Source of the DNA: Sneathiella chungangensis
Lineage (GTDB): Bacteria > Pseudomonadota > Alphaproteobacteria > Sneathiellales > Sneathiellaceae
Direction of reading: 5' to 3'
DNA: 64,000 nt
Assembly (NCBI RefSeq): GCF_009882935.1
Contig: NZ_WTVA01000015.1
Span: 939,108-1,003,107 of the forward strand
The notes under the pieces were generated by a model. That model saw only the letters and a program-made list of their open reading frames with translations. It was not told where the DNA came from and did no database searches. Position numbers and translations under genes: made by a program. Below are positions 7,401-16,098 of the stretch, one piece after another. Within the stretch, counting starts at the first letter, position 1, and the number at the start of each line of letters is the position of its first letter.

Positions 7401-8912
7401 TATTTGAAAAGCTCGGTCGATCTCTTGCGCCGCGCCTCCTGGAGCTCCCCGACCTTCAAGCAGAAGGCCGACGCGACCGGTCTAACGCCGCAGGAAGTCT
7501 TTGAAAAACAGGAACTTACCGAGGAAGAGACCGAAGCGCTTCTCGATCATGCGTTCGAGCGCTATTACCAGACGAGCGGTCTGTTCGGCACGCCTGAGAG
7601 CTGTCAGGAGCTGGTGCGCGAGATTGCCCGCATGGGCGTTGACGAGATTGCCTGCCTCATCGATTTCGGCGTCGATACGGACCTGGTGCTCAAGCATCTC
7701 ACCTATATCAATGATCTCAAGAACAACCTGCTGGCCGAAGGCGGCGTTGCCCGTCAGGCCTCGGTCGCCGAGCAGATCGCCGAGCATGACATCACCCATT
7801 TCCAATGCACGCCGTCGATGGCCTCCTTCCTCGTCGCTGAGCAGGCAGGCCGGACGGCGCTCGGCAAGCTTGACGTGATGATGGTCGGCGGTGAAGGCTT
7901 CCCGCCGGAACTTGCGCGCAATCTCCGCGCCAATCTCAAGGGAACACTTCTCAATATGTATGGCACGACGGAAACCGCCGTCTGGTCGTCGGTCGCCAAT
8001 CTTGAAACGGTGGGCGAGACCATCCCGCTGGGCGAGGCGATTGCCAACACGATCTATTCCGTCCGCAACGAATTTGGTCAGGCGCTGCCGAGCGGGGTTG
8101 CCGGCGAGCTCTGGATCGGCGGCGATGGCGTTGCCGATGGCTACTGGAACCGCGAAGAACTGACGGCGGAACGGTTTTTGGACACGCCGGAAGGGCGCGT
8201 TTACCGGACCGGTGACCTTGTCCGTCATATGCCCGACGGCCGGCTTGAATTCCATGGCCGCATGGACAACCAGGTCAAGGTGCGCGGCCACCGGATCGAG
8301 CTTGGCGAGATCGAGGCGAAGCTCGGATCGCTCACGGAAGTGAAGGATGCCGCCGTGACCGTGTTCGAGACCGGCGACAGCGACAAGCGCCTCGTCGCCT
8401 TTGCGACCGTGGCGCCGGGGCACAAGATCGATCCGCAGGAGGTGCGCCGGAAACTCGGCGAGATGCTGCCCGAATTCATGACGCCCTCGCAGGTGGTCGT
8501 GCTCGATAAAATGCCCGAGACGCCGAACGGCAAGATCGACCGCAAGGCGCTGCCGAAACCGCAGGGGCAGGCGAGCGCGGCGGCCGCAACGGCGCAGAGC
8601 GATACCGAAGCGGCGATCGCCAAGATCTGGTGCGAGGCGCTGGGCCTCTCCGAGGTCGGCGTTACCGACAATTTCTTCGATCTCGGCGGGCATTCTCTCC
8701 TCGTGGTGCAGGTGCAGCGGCGGCTGAAGGAGCTGTTCGACAAGGAAGTCGCGATCACCGACATGTTCCGCTTCTCCACCATTCAGGCGCTGGCCCGACA
8801 TCTCGACGGCGGCGGCAAGGCGGAGGGGGAATCGACGGCGGCGATGCGCGGGGCGCAGCGGGCGGCGGCGCGCCGGGCGCGGATGACGCAAAGAACCGGG
8901 ACAACTGTATAG
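4404..8912 (+). CDS. Hybrid NRPS: formyltransferase-like / C-remnant / A with inserted luciferase-like monooxygenase / PCP
   Basis: 1502 residues. Domains in order: formyltransferase-like fold, N- and C-terminal parts (about 1-290); a condensation-like remnant starting AENYWQDALS (about 300-505) with no HHxxxDG motif; adenylation N-part (527-745) with A3 TSGSTGIPKG and A4 FDISVLE; an FMN-dependent luciferase-like monooxygenase (about 750-1105) with the hallmarks TPERHFHAFGG, LPLHHPVRVAE and ASGWQPNDF; adenylation C-part (1115-1385) with NMYGTTE, GELWIGG, YRTGDL and PNGKIDRKALP; and a carrier protein with LGGHSL, phosphopantetheine Ser1431. The monooxygenase matches the MupA/Atu3671 type (TIGR04020) known from natural-product enzymes. 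In the first domain the catalytic N-x-H of formyltransferases reads N87-F-F89, so formyl transfer is doubtful, although D125 is kept. It has no release domain; the PKS gene 77 bp downstream supplies the next module. The start is the only ATG that keeps the whole first fold; its Shine-Dalgarno sequence (AAGGA) is 13 bp away and weak. Confidence 0.9.
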   Translation: MNGLFIGEGTLLVQCAEAFTRAGGKIAGILSHEPRVRAWAEAEGLPLFGDPGDAGLNDLAYDYLFSVVNLTIFPQALPVPPRKFAVNFFDGPLPKYTGINVTSWALINGETSHAVTWHEMKESPDAGRILKSRRVDIAPDETSMSLNAKCYEAGLASFTELVAELKSDAARPVEQGTEKNIYTAAMRPAQLGALDFTKPAADLDRLVRALDFGAYANPLGAAKLWTGAAISLVGTLDILDGPASGAPGQVIGLDDDSITIAAADHNVRLGGFRCLKGEPRHPNAVGLQIGAVLPPLPAMPDDLLSATAKAENYWQDALSNAQPLQSPYPSNRDTASGAVAVPLMLDQPLALEVATAGLLVWHALLMGAKSVSCGMDSGAETHPLIAESQLVTLPLAAEKTAAETIDAVSRIQADGRAAGPRSIDLIARLPDMAARDVALRALNVAVTPRDGADADLLGDRNLVLALGEGPRLIAKTGLYARDMLAAMGRDLAFFLNAFAAKKETALKNLPLTDPNQKQAGMDAMGVDYPRDKRIHDVIRDQVAKTPDAIALKADDDVLTYAELDKRTDALAAALAARGAGRGVIVGLCLDRSTDLIVSLLAILKTGAAYLPLDPSYPAERVAFMIEDSNAPLIVASPATEYKFRLDAKKIVYPDATVADGFTAPAGAPSDLAYLMYTSGSTGIPKGVMLTHQNIVNFFTGTDLTVPHEGEVRLLAITSVSFDISVLEIFWSLARGFTVVLQTDGVSSTPVPGFSLFYFASEVAGSGPDAYRLLLQGAKFADENGFEAIWTPERHFHAFGGLYPNPAVSSAAVASLTKNVDIRAGSCVLPLHHPVRVAEDWALVDNISAGRAGIAIASGWQPNDFVLQPENFEPRKEVMLDGIDTLRKLWRGESVMLPNHKGEEIEISTLPRPVRGEIPLWLTAAGNPETFAAAAEKGCYVLTHLLGQKFEDVAEKIRAYRMAWREAGHPGNGKVSLMLHTFVGEDEDQVRETVREPMKGYLKSSVDLLRRASWSSPTFKQKADATGLTPQEVFEKQELTEEETEALLDHAFERYYQTSGLFGTPESCQELVREIARMGVDEIACLIDFGVDTDLVLKHLTYINDLKNNLLAEGGVARQASVAEQIAEHDITHFQCTPSMASFLVAEQAGRTALGKLDVMMVGGEGFPPELARNLRANLKGTLLNMYGTTETAVWSSVANLETVGETIPLGEAIANTIYSVRNEFGQALPSGVAGELWIGGDGVADGYWNREELTAERFLDTPEGRVYRTGDLVRHMPDGRLEFHGRMDNQVKVRGHRIELGEIEAKLGSLTEVKDAAVTVFETGDSDKRLVAFATVAPGHKIDPQEVRRKLGEMLPEFMTPSQVVVLDKMPETPNGKIDRKALPKPQGQASAAAATAQSDTEAAIAKIWCEALGLSEVGVTDNFFDLGGHSLLVVQVQRRLKELFDKEVAITDMFRFSTIQALARHLDGGGKAEGESTAAMRGAQRAAARRARMTQRTGTTV

Positions 8913-8989
8913 TAAACATGAGCCTTGGCAGGATATGATTTCTGTCAGGACGAGCGGCACCGCCGGTTGCGGTGGGGATAAGCGGGAAG

Positions 8990-11900
8990 ATGACAGACGG
9001 CGTAGAAGGACTTCAGGCTTCTGAAAAGATTGCCATCGTCGGCATGGCCGGACGGTTCCCGTCCGCGCGCACCGTCTCGCAGCTTTGGCACATGCTGGCG
9101 GGCGGGCGCATCGGCACGCGCTGGTTCACGGACGAGGAGATGCTGGCGAACGGCGTCAGCGCGACAGAGCTGGCCGACCCGAACTATGTGCGCGCGGCGA
9201 ATTATCTTTCCGATATGGAATGTTTCGATGCGGGCTTTTTCGGCTTTTCGCCGCGCGAAGCCTCCATCCTCGATCCGCAGCACCGCCATTTCCTTGAATG
9301 CGCCTGGGAGGCGCTGGAGGATGCCGGCCATATGCCCGAAAGTTTCGACGGGCGGATCGGCGTCTTTGCCGGCTCCGGCATGCAGGCCTATCTTCCGTTC
9401 AATCTGCTGACCAATCCCGACCTTGTCGCGGAAATCGGCATGTTCCTCTTGCGCCATACCGGTAATGACAAGGATTTCCTGACGACACGGCTGTCCTATC
9501 TGCTGAATTTGCAGGGGCCGTCGGTGGCGATCCAGACGGCCTGCTCGACCTCGCTCGTCGCCGTGCATCAGGCGGCGGCCAGCCTGCTCTCCATGGAGTG
9601 CGACATGGCGATTGCCGGCGGCGTCACCATCGAATTGCCGCATCGCCATGGCTATAAATTCGTTGAAGGGGAGATCCAGTCGCCCGATGGCCTCTGCCGC
9701 CCGTTTGATGATGACAGTGAGGGCACGGTGTTCGGCTCCGGCGCGGCGCTCGTCATCTTGCGTCGGCTCGAGGATGCGCTTGCCGATGGCGACGATATCA
9801 AGGCGGTGCTGATCGGTTCCGCCGTCAATAACGACGGCGCGCAGAAGGCGGGCTATCTCGCGCCCAGCGTCGACGGTCAGGCGGAAGCCGCGGCCGAGGC
9901 CCTCGCCATTGCGGGTGTGCCTGCGGAAACCGTAAGTTACGTCGAAGCCCATGGCACCGGCACGCCGGTCGGCGATCCGATCGAGCTGGCCGGTCTCGCG
10001 CAAGTGTACGGGGCCGGCGGCACCGGCTATTGCGGGATCGGCTCGGTCAAGAGCAATATCGGCCATCTCGACACGGCGGCGGGCGCCACCAGCCTGATCA
10101 AGGTGGTGGAGGCGCTGCGCCATGAGATGATCCCCGCCTCGCTTCACTACAAGACGCCGAACAGCCGCTTCGATATCGCCAACAGTCCTTTCTATGTGGT
10201 CGCCGAGAGCAAGCCCTGGCCGCGCGGGGATATTCCGCGCCGTGCCGCGATCAACTCGCTCGGTGTCGGCGGCACCAACGCCCATGCGATTGTCGAGGAG
10301 GCGCCACGGCGCCCCGATATGCCACGGGAGGAAAGCTGGCGGCTCTTCCCTTTCTCGGCGCGCAATCGAAACGCCCTCGATGGTCTTCAGGAGAAATGGC
10401 GCGATTTCGTTACATCGCCGGAGATGCCCGATCTTGCCGATGCCGCCTTTACCCTGCGGCATGGCCGCCGCGAATTTTCCGAGCGCCGGGTGATCGTTGC
10501 CCGGTCCCGGGACGATCTCAAGGCGGCGCTGTGGAACGAGGCGCCCGCCCATGTCGGCGAGGGGACCGCCGGAACCGCGAAGGCGGAGGTGGTCTTCATG
10601 TTCCCCGGCGGCGGGGCGCAATATCCCGGCGCCGGCGCGGGACTGTTAAGGAGTTCTGCGCCTTTTCGCGCCGCCGTCGATGAATGCTTCGCGCAGATGC
10701 CGGCGGATGCGCCTGCCGATCTTCGCGCCGTGATGTTCGATAAATGCCTCGAGGATGCGGATGCCCGCGCCAGGATGGAAAGGTCGGGCTATGCCATTCC
10801 GGCGTTGTTCATCCTTGAATATGCCTATGCCCGGATGTTCATGAGCTGGGGGATAGAGCCCGCCGCGGTTCTCGGCCATAGCGCCGGGGAATATGCGGGC
10901 GCCGTGATCGCCCGGGTGATGTCGGTTGCCGACGCGCTTAAAATCGTTGTCTGGCGCGGCAAGGTGATGGATGCCGCCGCCGCCGGCGCCATGAGCATCA
11001 TTCCCGCGCCGCGCGAAAAGGTGCTGGAGATGATCGGCGACAGCCTTGACATTGCGGCGCTGAATGCCCCCGATCTCTGTGTCGTGTCGGGGGAGGTCGC
11101 GCGAATCGACGCCCTGGAGAACGAGCTGAAGGGCACGGAATATGAGGCCACGCGGGTGCGCATCAATGTCGCCGCCCATAGCCGCATCCTCGATGACCAG
11201 CTTGATAACTTCCGCAACGGGATCCAGGGGATCCGCCTAAAGGATCCGGAGATTCCCTTTGTGTCGTCCCTGCGTGGGGACTGGCCGGAAAACGGGGATT
11301 TCTCGACCATCGACTATTGGGTCAGCCATTTGCGCCATACGGTTCTTTTCGCCGATGCGGTGGAAACCGTCCTCAAGAAGCCGGGGCAAATCCTGCTCGA
11401 GGTCGGGCCCGGCCAGACGCTGGGACCGCTCGCCGAGATGGGGCACGGAGAGAATGAACCGCGCGCCGTCCTTTCCTCTGGCCGCCCGCCGAAGGAGGCG
11501 GATGACGATATGGCGCGGGCGCTGCTCGCCGCGGGCCGGATCTGGGCGGCAGGGGGCGCGCTTGACTGGGAAAAACTGCCGGGCGCCGGCGGGCGGCGGG
11601 TTTCGCTGCCGACCTATGCCTTCGCGCGCGAACGCCACTGGATCGAACCGGGGATGGGCCTCGTCGCCGATACCGAAACGGCCATCGCCGAGGGCGCCAT
11701 CCGCCTGACGCGGCACGATAATCCCGATGACTGGTATGTCACGAAAAAATGGGTGGTTGCGCCCGTCCCGCCGGCGGAAATGCGCCATGGCGGCAGCTGG
11801 CTGCTCTTCCATGGCGGCGATCCGGTCTCGGACGCCCTCGCCGCGGCGCTTGCGGAGCGGCGGGAGACCCTGGTCATAGTCCGTCCCGGCGATCATTTCA

Positions 11901-14900
11901 CCCGCGACGGGGATGAATACCGCCTCGCCCCGGACGTGCCGGAGGATTACGAGGCGCTCTTTGCCGAGCTTGGTGAGATCCCGGCGCAGATCCTGAACGG
12001 CTGGCCCATGGCGTCGGCGGCGGACGGTCAGACGGGTTTGTTTGACGCCGGTTTCTGCCTCGCCCGCGCCATCCAGTCGGCGGACCCGTCCGGGGATATC
12101 CGCCTCAGCTTTATCGGCAGCGGCGCCTTCTCGGTGAACGGAGAACCGGTCCTGCATCCGGCGCTCAGCACGCTGATCGGGCCGGTCCGGGTCGCGCCGC
12201 GCGAAATTCCGGGGCTGCATGGTCAATATATCGATCTGGAGGCGACCGAAGATCCGGGCTGGGCGGCGAAAACCATTCTCGATGAGCATGACGGCGCGAG
12301 CGCCGATGACTGCATCGCCTTCCGCGCCCGTCAACGCTATGCGCAGAAGCTGGAACCCCTACCGGTCACGGCGACGGAGGTGCTTCCGAAGCGGGTGAAG
12401 GAGGCCGGGCGCTACGTGATCACCGGCGGCGTCGGCGGCATCGGGCTCGAGCTCGCGCGTTATCTTGGCACCACGGCCCGGGCGCGCATTGCGCTCATCG
12501 GCCGATCGCGGTTCCCCGGTGGCGGTGACTGGCCTGTCGTGCTCGCCAAATCCCCGAACAGCCGCACTGCCCATGCCATCCGGATCCTGCAGGAGATCGA
12601 GGCGGCGGGCGGAGAGGTCCTGCTGTTAAGCGCCGATGTGACCAACAAGGCATCGCTCGGCAAGGCCCTTGAAACGGCGCGGGCGCAATTTGGCGGCATC
12701 GACGGCGCCTTCCACGGGGCCGGCATCATGGATGACGCGCCGATGCTGGGCAAGAGCCTTGACGATGCCCATAATGTCCTGGCGCCCAAGGTGACGGGCG
12801 GCGCCAATCTCGCGGCGCTGCTGCCCGATGGCAGTCTTGATTTCTTTGCCGTCTTCTCCTCGACTTCGGTCATTACCGCCCCGCCCGGCCAGGTCGATTA
12901 TGTGGCGGCGAACAGCTATCTGGAAAGCCTCGCGGCCTCGCGCACCGATGGTCTTGCGATTTCCTGGGGCGTCTGGCGCGATGTCGGCATGGCAGCGCGC
13001 GCCTATCGCAATTTGGAAGACAGCGCGGCAGGTCCGCATCCATTGCTCGGCGCCCCGGAAACAGAGAGCAACGGCGCAATCTCCTTCACCTCCTATTACG
13101 ATCCGGCGGCGCTCTGGGTGCTGAGCGAGCATGTGGTCGGCGGCGTGCCGGTGCTGCCCGGCACCGCCTATATCGAGATTGCCCATGCGGCGATGGAGGC
13201 GGCGGCTGCAGGCAGAAAATGGGAACTCCAGTCGCTCTCCCTCTTCAGCCCGATGATCTTCCCCGACGGGACGCGCATGCGTGTCGTCGTGACCTTGACG
13301 CCGGATGAGCGCGGCTATGAGTTTCAGGTCAGCAGCAGCCCCTCGCCGGAGGCGCCGCTTGTCGAGCATTGCCGCGCGCAGATCGTTTTCAAACGCCTGA
13401 CCGACCGTAAGGTCCCGCGCGAGCTGCAACTGACGTCGGCCCTTGCGGTTTCCGACAACAGCGGTCAGGATTCGCAAGCCGACCTGATCGATTTCGGCCC
13501 GCGCTGGGACAATATCGGCGAGATCCGGTGCGGCAGGAAGGAAATCGAGGCGGATTTCGCGCTTGCCGATGCCTTTCTCGCGGATCTTGACGATTATGCC
13601 GCGCATCCGGGCCTGACCGATACCGCGGCGACGATCGGGCTCAATTTGCTGAGCGATGTCGGGACGCAGGGCGCCTTCTATGCGCCGATGTCTATCGACC
13701 GGCTGCGCATCCTTGCGCCGCTGCCATCGCGGTTCCGGACCCGCGCCCGCCTGGTCGCGGAGACGCCCGGCCGCTACGCAAGTTTTGATGTCCTCTTCAT
13801 GGATGACCAGGGCACGCCGCTGATCATCATGGAAGGATTTGCGCTCAGCCGCGTCGAAGGAACCTCGTTCGAGCAGGGCAGCTCCCCGGCGCAGCTTGTT
13901 GATGTCATGATCGCCCAGGGGATCGCCGCCGCCGATGCCCCGGCGGTGTTCAGCCGGATGCTCAATTCCGACGCCCGCGCGATGGTGATCTCGCCGACCG
14001 CGATGGCGGATATCGCCCGGGAAATGGCGCGGATCGGGGCTCACCGCCGGAAGAAGGACAGCGCGAAGGCGGCGGAGGGCGCCGGTGCCGGCACGGTCTA
14101 TGCCAATGCGGTGGAGGAGAAAATCGCCGAATTCTGGTCGGACCTTCTTGGCGTTGGCCAGCCCGAGCCGGATGCCGATTTCTTCGATCTGGGCGGCCAT
14201 TCACTGGCGGCGGTGCGCTTGTTCGCGAAAATACGCAAGGAATATGCGACGGATTTGCCGCTCGCCACGCTGTTCCAGGCGCCGACCTTGCGGCTTCTCT
14301 CCGACATGGTGATCAAGAAGGGGAATATCGAGGTCGCGGCAACGGCGGAGATGGCCGCGGCGGAGACGCCCGCGGACGCCGACGGCTGGTCGCCGCTGGT
14401 TCGGATCAAGGCCGGCGCCGCCGATGTGAAGCCGCTCTATCTTGTCCATGGCGCGGGCGGGAATGTCCTTAATTTCCGGTCCCTGTCCGGCTATCTCGAC
14501 CCCCGGGTGCCGTTTTATGCGCTGCGCGCGCTCGGCTCGGACGGGGAGGCGGAAATCCATGAATCCATTGAGGAAATGGCGACTTGCTATGTCGCCGCCA
14601 TTCTGAAGAACCAGCCCGAGGGGCCCTATCACCTCGCCGGTTATTCGGGCGGCGGCGTAATCGCCTTCGAAATGGCGCAGCAGCTGCGAAAGGCGGGCCA
14701 TGAGGTCGGGAACCTCATCTTTTTCGATACCCTCGCCCCCGATCCGGAGCCGGTAACGCTTAATCTGCTCGAGAAACTCTGGACCGCCCGGCACTGGAGC
14801 CTCGGTTTTGCGCTGCGCTGGCCGCTGCGCAAATGGCGGAGCCTGGCCGCGAGACGCGAGATGGCGCAGATTGCCGAGCTTCTGGCAAAAGGCGAACAGC

Positions 14901-15175
14901 TGCCGGACGAGCTGGTGGGCCAGCGGATGACGCAGGCCTATCTGTCGGCGGAAAACCGCTACCGCCCGGAGGATTATCCGGCGGATGTCCTATTGTTCAA
15001 GGGTCGGCAGGCCAGCGTCGAATTCCTGCGGGCCGGCCAGCATCTGGGCTGGGATAAATTCGTTTCGGGCAATATCGAGGTGATGGTTTTCAACTGCGAT
15101 CATTTCAATATGATGATCGACCCGACGATCAGTGAAATCGGCAAGATCCTGAACGAGTTGCTGCTCAACCGTTGA
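8990..15175 (+). CDS. Type I polyketide synthase, KS-AT-KR-DH-ACP-TE
   Basis: 2061 residues from the ATG at 8990 (a GTG at 8972 is an in-frame alternative). Ketosynthase about 10-440 with Cys185 in TACSTS and both His motifs (EAHGTGTP, KSNIGHL). Acyltransferase about 535-850 with Ser631 in GHSAGE and the Arg of VVWRGK that contacts the extender carboxylate; the VAAH motif is not clearly malonyl or methylmalonyl. Ketoreductase after a pseudo-KR stretch, TGGVGGIG and Tyr1304 in VDYVAAN, with MDD at the LDD position suggesting B-type. Dehydratase after, not before, the KR: HxxxGxxxxP at His1381 and Asp1544 in HPGLTD. Carrier protein Ser1738 in LGGHSL. Thioesterase Ser1886 in GYSGGG with late His in CDHFNMM. 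All catalytic residues look intact. It should add one reduced and dehydrated two-carbon unit to the NRPS-bound aminoacyl group and release it. Confidence 0.93.
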   Translation: MTDGVEGLQASEKIAIVGMAGRFPSARTVSQLWHMLAGGRIGTRWFTDEEMLANGVSATELADPNYVRAANYLSDMECFDAGFFGFSPREASILDPQHRHFLECAWEALEDAGHMPESFDGRIGVFAGSGMQAYLPFNLLTNPDLVAEIGMFLLRHTGNDKDFLTTRLSYLLNLQGPSVAIQTACSTSLVAVHQAAASLLSMECDMAIAGGVTIELPHRHGYKFVEGEIQSPDGLCRPFDDDSEGTVFGSGAALVILRRLEDALADGDDIKAVLIGSAVNNDGAQKAGYLAPSVDGQAEAAAEALAIAGVPAETVSYVEAHGTGTPVGDPIELAGLAQVYGAGGTGYCGIGSVKSNIGHLDTAAGATSLIKVVEALRHEMIPASLHYKTPNSRFDIANSPFYVVAESKPWPRGDIPRRAAINSLGVGGTNAHAIVEEAPRRPDMPREESWRLFPFSARNRNALDGLQEKWRDFVTSPEMPDLADAAFTLRHGRREFSERRVIVARSRDDLKAALWNEAPAHVGEGTAGTAKAEVVFMFPGGGAQYPGAGAGLLRSSAPFRAAVDECFAQMPADAPADLRAVMFDKCLEDADARARMERSGYAIPALFILEYAYARMFMSWGIEPAAVLGHSAGEYAGAVIARVMSVADALKIVVWRGKVMDAAAAGAMSIIPAPREKVLEMIGDSLDIAALNAPDLCVVSGEVARIDALENELKGTEYEATRVRINVAAHSRILDDQLDNFRNGIQGIRLKDPEIPFVSSLRGDWPENGDFSTIDYWVSHLRHTVLFADAVETVLKKPGQILLEVGPGQTLGPLAEMGHGENEPRAVLSSGRPPKEADDDMARALLAAGRIWAAGGALDWEKLPGAGGRRVSLPTYAFARERHWIEPGMGLVADTETAIAEGAIRLTRHDNPDDWYVTKKWVVAPVPPAEMRHGGSWLLFHGGDPVSDALAAALAERRETLVIVRPGDHFTRDGDEYRLAPDVPEDYEALFAELGEIPAQILNGWPMASAADGQTGLFDAGFCLARAIQSADPSGDIRLSFIGSGAFSVNGEPVLHPALSTLIGPVRVAPREIPGLHGQYIDLEATEDPGWAAKTILDEHDGASADDCIAFRARQRYAQKLEPLPVTATEVLPKRVKEAGRYVITGGVGGIGLELARYLGTTARARIALIGRSRFPGGGDWPVVLAKSPNSRTAHAIRILQEIEAAGGEVLLLSADVTNKASLGKALETARAQFGGIDGAFHGAGIMDDAPMLGKSLDDAHNVLAPKVTGGANLAALLPDGSLDFFAVFSSTSVITAPPGQVDYVAANSYLESLAASRTDGLAISWGVWRDVGMAARAYRNLEDSAAGPHPLLGAPETESNGAISFTSYYDPAALWVLSEHVVGGVPVLPGTAYIEIAHAAMEAAAAGRKWELQSLSLFSPMIFPDGTRMRVVVTLTPDERGYEFQVSSSPSPEAPLVEHCRAQIVFKRLTDRKVPRELQLTSALAVSDNSGQDSQADLIDFGPRWDNIGEIRCGRKEIEADFALADAFLADLDDYAAHPGLTDTAATIGLNLLSDVGTQGAFYAPMSIDRLRILAPLPSRFRTRARLVAETPGRYASFDVLFMDDQGTPLIIMEGFALSRVEGTSFEQGSSPAQLVDVMIAQGIAAADAPAVFSRMLNSDARAMVISPTAMADIAREMARIGAHRRKKDSAKAAEGAGAGTVYANAVEEKIAEFWSDLLGVGQPEPDADFFDLGGHSLAAVRLFAKIRKEYATDLPLATLFQAPTLRLLSDMVIKKGNIEVAATAEMAAAETPADADGWSPLVRIKAGAADVKPLYLVHGAGGNVLNFRSLSGYLDPRVPFYALRALGSDGEAEIHESIEEMATCYVAAILKNQPEGPYHLAGYSGGGVIAFEMAQQLRKAGHEVGNLIFFDTLAPDPEPVTLNLLEKLWTARHWSLGFALRWPLRKWRSLAARREMAQIAELLAKGEQLPDELVGQRMTQAYLSAENRYRPEDYPADVLLFKGRQASVEFLRAGQHLGWDKFVSGNIEVMVFNCDHFNMMIDPTISEIGKILNELLLNR

Positions 15176-16007
15176 TCCAGCCACAGGGGACAATTTTCCC
15201 ATAAAATTCAAGACTTTCCTCGGGCAGGCCCTGTTGCCAGAGATTGACGTGACTGCCGGCGGGATAGGCGATGAACCGCTTCGGTTCGGACGCCGCGTCG
15301 AACAGGCGGCGGGCGGAGGCAATGCGGATGGCGCTGTCCTGTTCCCCATGAAACATGAGCAGCGGCGCCTCGATGCTCGCGATCCGGTCGATGGAATCGT
15401 ACCGCTCCTTCGTCATGACGGCACAGAAGGGCAGGCCGAAATATCTGTCGGTGAAATAATCGCAAAAGCGGGCATAGGCGGCCTCCAGCGTGAGCGCGGC
15501 GACGGGCCGGTCGGCGGCCAGCCGCACGGCAATCCCGCTTCCCAGGCTATAGCCATAGGCAATCCGCCGGTTGGCGGGAATTTCCGCCGCCATCAGGTCG
15601 TCGAGGCGGTCATAGAGCGCGCGGGCATCGCCGGCGAAGGCCTCCTCCGACGGGGTGCCGGGCTTGCCGCTCGATCCCCGGTAGACGAGCGCCGCGACCC
15701 CGAAGCCCTTTTCAAGCAGGGGTTTGAGCCGCTGGACCGATGGGCCGATGGAGGTGAAATTCCCCATGAAATAGAGGATCACCGGCGCATCGCCCACGGG
15801 CGGGCGGATCCAGGCGGAAATCTCCGCGCCGTCTTCGGAGGGAAATGTCACGTCGCGGACGCCGGCAAGGTCATAGGCCTCGGGGCCGTCCGTCGCCTGA
15901 TCGAAGCGGTAGATCGATCCGTAGAAAAGATAGAGCCCCACGGCCCCCGCGAGCAGGGCGAGGAGGATCACGACGCCCAAAATTATCATCCCGTTCTGGA
16001 TCGACAT
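15165..16007 (-). CDS. Membrane-anchored alpha/beta hydrolase
   Basis: 280 residues. One N-terminal membrane segment (about residues 6-30) is followed by an alpha/beta hydrolase domain with the nucleophile motif YGYSLGSG, the acid strand MFHGEQDSAI and the final His in GSHVNLW. This is the BEM46/FrsA-like arrangement of small serine hydrolases facing the periplasm; the substrate is unknown. The start at 16007 is favoured over longer options because AAGGGG lies 7 bp upstream of it. It converges with the PKS gene, the two stops overlapping by 11 bp, so it is not part of that cluster by direction. A promoter and three palindromes lie upstream. Confidence 0.8.
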   Translation of the reverse strand: MSIQNGMIILGVVILLALLAGAVGLYLFYGSIYRFDQATDGPEAYDLAGVRDVTFPSEDGAEISAWIRPPVGDAPVILYFMGNFTSIGPSVQRLKPLLEKGFGVAALVYRGSSGKPGTPSEEAFAGDARALYDRLDDLMAAEIPANRRIAYGYSLGSGIAVRLAADRPVAALTLEAAYARFCDYFTDRYFGLPFCAVMTKERYDSIDRIASIEAPLLMFHGEQDSAIRIASARRLFDAASEPKRFIAYPAGSHVNLWQQGLPEESLEFYGKIVPCGWING

Positions 16008-16047
16008 GGATTTCCCCTTTTCAGATGCGCCCCTGACCCGCCCGGCA

Positions 16048-16076
16048 ATTGTGCGAAGCCTGCCGGGGCCGGTCAA
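16048..16076 (-). promoter_or_regulatory. Candidate promoter of the alpha/beta hydrolase gene
   Basis: Read on the minus strand, TTGACC (16076-16071) and CACAAT (16053-16048) are separated by 17 bp, about 40 bp before the start codon at 16007. The -35 box matches the consensus at five of six positions and the -10 at four of six. Confidence 0.5.
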
Positions 16077-16098
16077 GGCCTATTGCGGCGGTAATGCC

